Source of the DNA: Gemmatimonadota bacterium
GTDB taxonomy: Bacteria; Latescibacterota; UBA2968; UBA8231
Length of the DNA: 8,165 nucleotides
Assembly (NCBI GenBank): GCA_026706505.1
Contig: JAPOYQ010000418.1
Span: forward strand, 1-8,165
Reading direction: 5' to 3'
The notes beneath the pieces were generated by a model, which saw nothing but the letters and a program-made list of their open reading frames with translations, made no database searches and was not told where the DNA came from. Numbering within the stretch: the stretch's first letter is position 1; each line of letters opens with the position of its first letter. The translations under genes were made by a program, and so were the position numbers. This document shows positions 6,215 to 8,165 of this stretch, in pieces.

Positions 6215-7501
6215 ATGAAACACGTCGTCATTGTAGGAGGAGGTTTTGCCGGTTTGAATGCGGCTAAGAAGCTTGGCGGCGCTCCTGATGTCCGCGTTAC
6301 ACTTGTCGATCGACAGAACTATCATTTGTTCCAACCTCTGCTCTACCAAGTGGCAATGGCCGGTTTGTCTCCGGCCGATATTGCCGCACCCATCCGCAGT
6401 CTACTCGCGCGCTACGAGAACGTCTCCGTGCTGCAGGGAAGGATTCAGAGTGTCGATTTGCAGGCCCAGACCGTCTCGGCGGATTTTGGTCAGCTCGAGT
6501 TCGACTATTTGCTGCTTTGCTGTGGGGCGATTCCGACTTACTTCGGTCATGCGAACTGGGAAGAGTACGCCCCTAGCCTGAAAACTGTGCCGCAAGCAAC
6601 CGAGATTCGCCGTCGGCTACTCAGTTCTTTTGAAGCGGCGGAACGAGTTGACGATTCCGCAAGACGCCGACAGTTGTTGACGTTTGTCGTCATCGGTGGC
6701 GGGCCTACCGGAGTTGAGTTGGCGGGCGCTATCGGCGAAATGAGTCGTTTCACGCTCGCCAGGGACTTTCGCAAGATCGACACCAAACTCACGCGGGTCA
6801 TTCTCATTGAATCCGGCCCGCGAATCCTCCCATCGTTCAGCGAGAAACAGGCGAGCCGCGCGACGCGAGACTTGGAAAAACTCGGTGTGCAAGTCTGGCC
6901 GAACAGTCTTGTGACCAGAATTGACGAGGGCGGCGTTGAAGTGGGCGCGAAGCGAATCCACGCCTCAACCATACTCTGGGCAGCCGGAGTACGCGGAGTT
7001 GAATTCGCCCGGCGCGATGGTTTGCAGGTAGACGAGCAGGGCCGCGCAGTCGTCGACAAAGATCTGAGCATTGACGGACACCCAAACGCGTTTGTCGCCG
7101 GCGATCAGGCAAGTTTCACCCACCAGACCGGCAAGCCGCTTCCGGGCACAGCACCAGTGGCAATGCAACAAGGCCGTTTTGTGGCTAGGGCGATCCTCCG
7201 CGACCTTGCAGGCAAACCGCGCGAAACCTTTCGCTTTTTCGACAGGGGCCAGATGGCGACAATCGGCCGCAGCCGCGCCATTGTCGAAATCGGCAAGCTG
7301 CGATTCTCCGGTTGGTTTGCGTGGCTCACCTGGTTGGTGGTGCACATCTACTTTCTCGTCGGCTTCAAGAACCGGCTATTCGTCGTGCTGAATTGGGCCT
7401 GGTCCTATGTGACGTTTCGACGCGGTGCTCGATTGATCGTCGAGCGCGAGTGGAGATTCAGTAAGATCGACGCCAACGATCAGACGCCATCAGAAAAATA
7501 A
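6215..7501 (+). CDS. ndh: Type II NADH dehydrogenase (NAD(P)/FAD-dependent oxidoreductase)
   Basis: This is a 428-residue, non-proton-pumping NADH:quinone oxidoreductase candidate, peripheral on the inner face of the membrane. An N-terminal FAD-binding GGGFAG lies at residues 8-13. YHLFQPLLYQVA (36-47) is highly characteristic of this family. A second dinucleotide motif, GGGPTG, lies at 161-166 with Glu 199 ending the next strand, favouring NADH over NADPH. WAAGV (255-259), FAD-contacting FVAGDQ (293-298) and the quinone-site-like APVAMQQG (313-320) follow. The C-terminus carries a hydrophobic hairpin (about 367-400) for membrane association, and the length is normal. No Shine-Dalgarno sequence precedes the ATG at 6215. 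Initiation may depend on the mini-ORF ending 2 nt upstream. It is on the same strand as the sialidase operon but functionally unrelated to it. Related sulfide:quinone and carotenoid-type oxidoreductases are less likely given these motifs. Confidence 0.9.
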   Translation: MKHVVIVGGGFAGLNAAKKLGGAPDVRVTLVDRQNYHLFQPLLYQVAMAGLSPADIAAPIRSLLARYENVSVLQGRIQSVDLQAQTVSADFGQLEFDYLLLCCGAIPTYFGHANWEEYAPSLKTVPQATEIRRRLLSSFEAAERVDDSARRRQLLTFVVIGGGPTGVELAGAIGEMSRFTLARDFRKIDTKLTRVILIESGPRILPSFSEKQASRATRDLEKLGVQVWPNSLVTRIDEGGVEVGAKRIHASTILWAAGVRGVEFARRDGLQVDEQGRAVVDKDLSIDGHPNAFVAGDQASFTHQTGKPLPGTAPVAMQQGRFVARAILRDLAGKPRETFRFFDRGQMATIGRSRAIVEIGKLRFSGWFAWLTWLVVHIYFLVGFKNRLFVVLNWAWSYVTFRRGARLIVEREWRFSKIDANDQTPSEK

Positions 7502-7516
7502 AAAAGGCGTTATTTT
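7484..7516 (+). terminator. Weak possible terminator after ndh
   Basis: ACGCC (7484-7488) can pair with GGCGT (7506-7510) around a 17-nt A-rich loop, followed by TATTTT (7511-7516). The stem is only 5 bp and overlaps the end of the ndh coding sequence. An alternative AT-only pairing, AAAATAA with TTATTTT, is also possible. It sits in the right place between convergent genes but is poor as an intrinsic terminator. Confidence 0.25.
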
Positions 7517-7534
7517 CAGGAGGCCGAGGAACGG

Positions 7535-8165
7535 TCAGTACATCACCGGAATGACATTGCCCACTGTGCCGGTAAGCGCGTCGATGACCAGCCACAGACC
7601 TCCGGTGGCGAATTGACCAGCGATTAGGCCGAGAAAAAAGGGGCGGATTTTGTGGTATAGACCAACGCCGCCGTAGCGCAGGATGACGAGTTTGATCAGC
7701 CAGGCCAAAAAGACGGAGAACCAAATGTAGAGCATGGTCCACCCGGCGCTGACGGCAAAACCCAGCGGGTGGAAGGGCCACCACATCAGGCGCTGGCGGG
7801 CGATCATGAGGAGGGCCATGACCAGGCCGCCGCTCAAGGTCCAGAGCCAGCCATCGATGCTGACTTCGGAAGGCTCGCTCAATTTGCGCAGGGCGAATCG
7901 GGAGGGATAGCTCGGGAAGCTCTGGCCGAAGAACTGGTTGTGGAGATTGACCCCGCCATAGTCATAGGCCAGGTGGAGGGTGTAGTAGATGGAGACGGCT
8001 AGGGTGATGAACATGGCTCCGACAATGCCCCACAGGAGCCGACGCCGGTTGCCCGTGGTCTCGCTGGTCAGGCGCAGGCCGTTGGATAGGGGTGCCATCA
8101 TAAAGACCAGCAATTCGCCGACCCAGATGAGGGAGTAAGCCGCGGCCACCATGCCCTTAGCCCCC
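7535..8165 (-). CDS. Polytopic membrane protein, DUF6785/DUF6784 type, C-terminal part (start beyond the window)
   Basis: These are the last 209 or so residues of a membrane protein paralogous to the one at 653-2617. The frame is open to the right edge (GAKGMVAAAYS), and the ATG at 8152 is an internal Met that aligns with GAKGMVALCFT of the paralogue. Shared landmarks in the same order are NRRRLL/SKRRLL, LHLAYDYGGVNL/LHLGYTYGGINL, a Gly-rich segment, RLMWWPFHPLGF/WYWWPFHPLGF, IWFSVFLAWLIKL/IWFAAMLAYLCKL, PFFLGLIAG/PFFLGLILG and a final GNVIPVM/GNVITYM. Four to five hydrophobic segments are visible. The function is unknown, and transport is only a guess. It is convergent with ndh across a 33-nt gap. 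It lies in the same orientation as its paralogue, so the two copies form a dispersed direct pair about 7 kb apart. Confidence 0.85.
   Translation of the reverse strand, partial: GAKGMVAAAYSLIWVGELLVFMMAPLSNGLRLTSETTGNRRRLLWGIVGAMFITLAVSIYYTLHLAYDYGGVNLHNQFFGQSFPSYPSRFALRKLSEPSEVSIDGWLWTLSGGLVMALLMIARQRLMWWPFHPLGFAVSAGWTMLYIWFSVFLAWLIKLVILRYGGVGLYHKIRPFFLGLIAGQFATGGLWLVIDALTGTVGNVIPVMY

Noticed and set aside
6547..7071. A 174-codon minus-strand ORF opposite ndh
   Set aside because: It is antisense to a motif-complete NADH dehydrogenase and is Ser/Arg/Thr-rich, with no initiation signal noticed.
7494..7517. AAAATAA/TTATTTT inverted repeat as an operator or strong terminator
   Set aside because: It is all A/T, only 7 bp, and partly overlaps the ndh stop codon. 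It is kept only as part of a weak terminator note.

Overview
The window suggests an uncultivated bacterium, moderately GC-rich, of the kind found among Poribacteria, Latescibacterota or related sponge and marine lineages. This is inferred from gene content: three phytanoyl-CoA dioxygenase (PhyH) family genes within about 5 kb, two paralogous very hydrophobic proteins of the DUF6785/DUF6784 type, a cytoplasmic-looking sialidase, and an apparent fragment of an amidohydrolase-2 gene. No rRNA, tRNA or other marker gene is present, so the taxonomic guess is weak.

Layout. The left edge (1-647, +) holds the C-terminal two thirds or so of a PhyH dioxygenase. It converges, with 5 nt between stops, on a 654-residue polytopic membrane protein (653-2617, -). 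Just upstream of that gene, on the same strand, lies a short stub (2616-2690, -). It has a good ribosome binding site, a GTG start and about 25 codons that read like the start of an amidohydrolase. It then runs into the membrane gene in a different frame. Rightward from there, a small MORN-like repeat protein (2771-3235) is followed by a compact run of same-strand genes: PhyH dioxygenase (3273-4103), PhyH dioxygenase (4162-5112) and sialidase (5137-6147). A 21-codon mini-ORF (6147-6212) overlaps the sialidase stop and ends 2 nt before a type II NADH dehydrogenase (6215-7501). The right edge (7535-8165, -) is the C-terminal third of a second DUF6785/DUF6784-type membrane protein, again convergent with its neighbour.

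How the genes may work together. The PhyH-PhyH-sialidase run looks like an operon, with gaps of 58 and 24 nt, and is plausibly catabolic: sialidase releases or trims a glycan, and the two Fe(II)/2-oxoglutarate oxygenases act on unidentified small molecules. The two membrane proteins could be transporters, but nothing in the sequence proves that. The NADH dehydrogenase is a general respiratory enzyme and may be in this place by chance.

The most interesting points are the two start-only stubs, one before the first membrane gene and one before ndh. Each has a strong ribosome binding site that the following full-length gene lacks. They could be rearrangement scars, translational coupling devices, or both. 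No CRISPR array, insertion sequence, integrase, tRNA or origin was seen.
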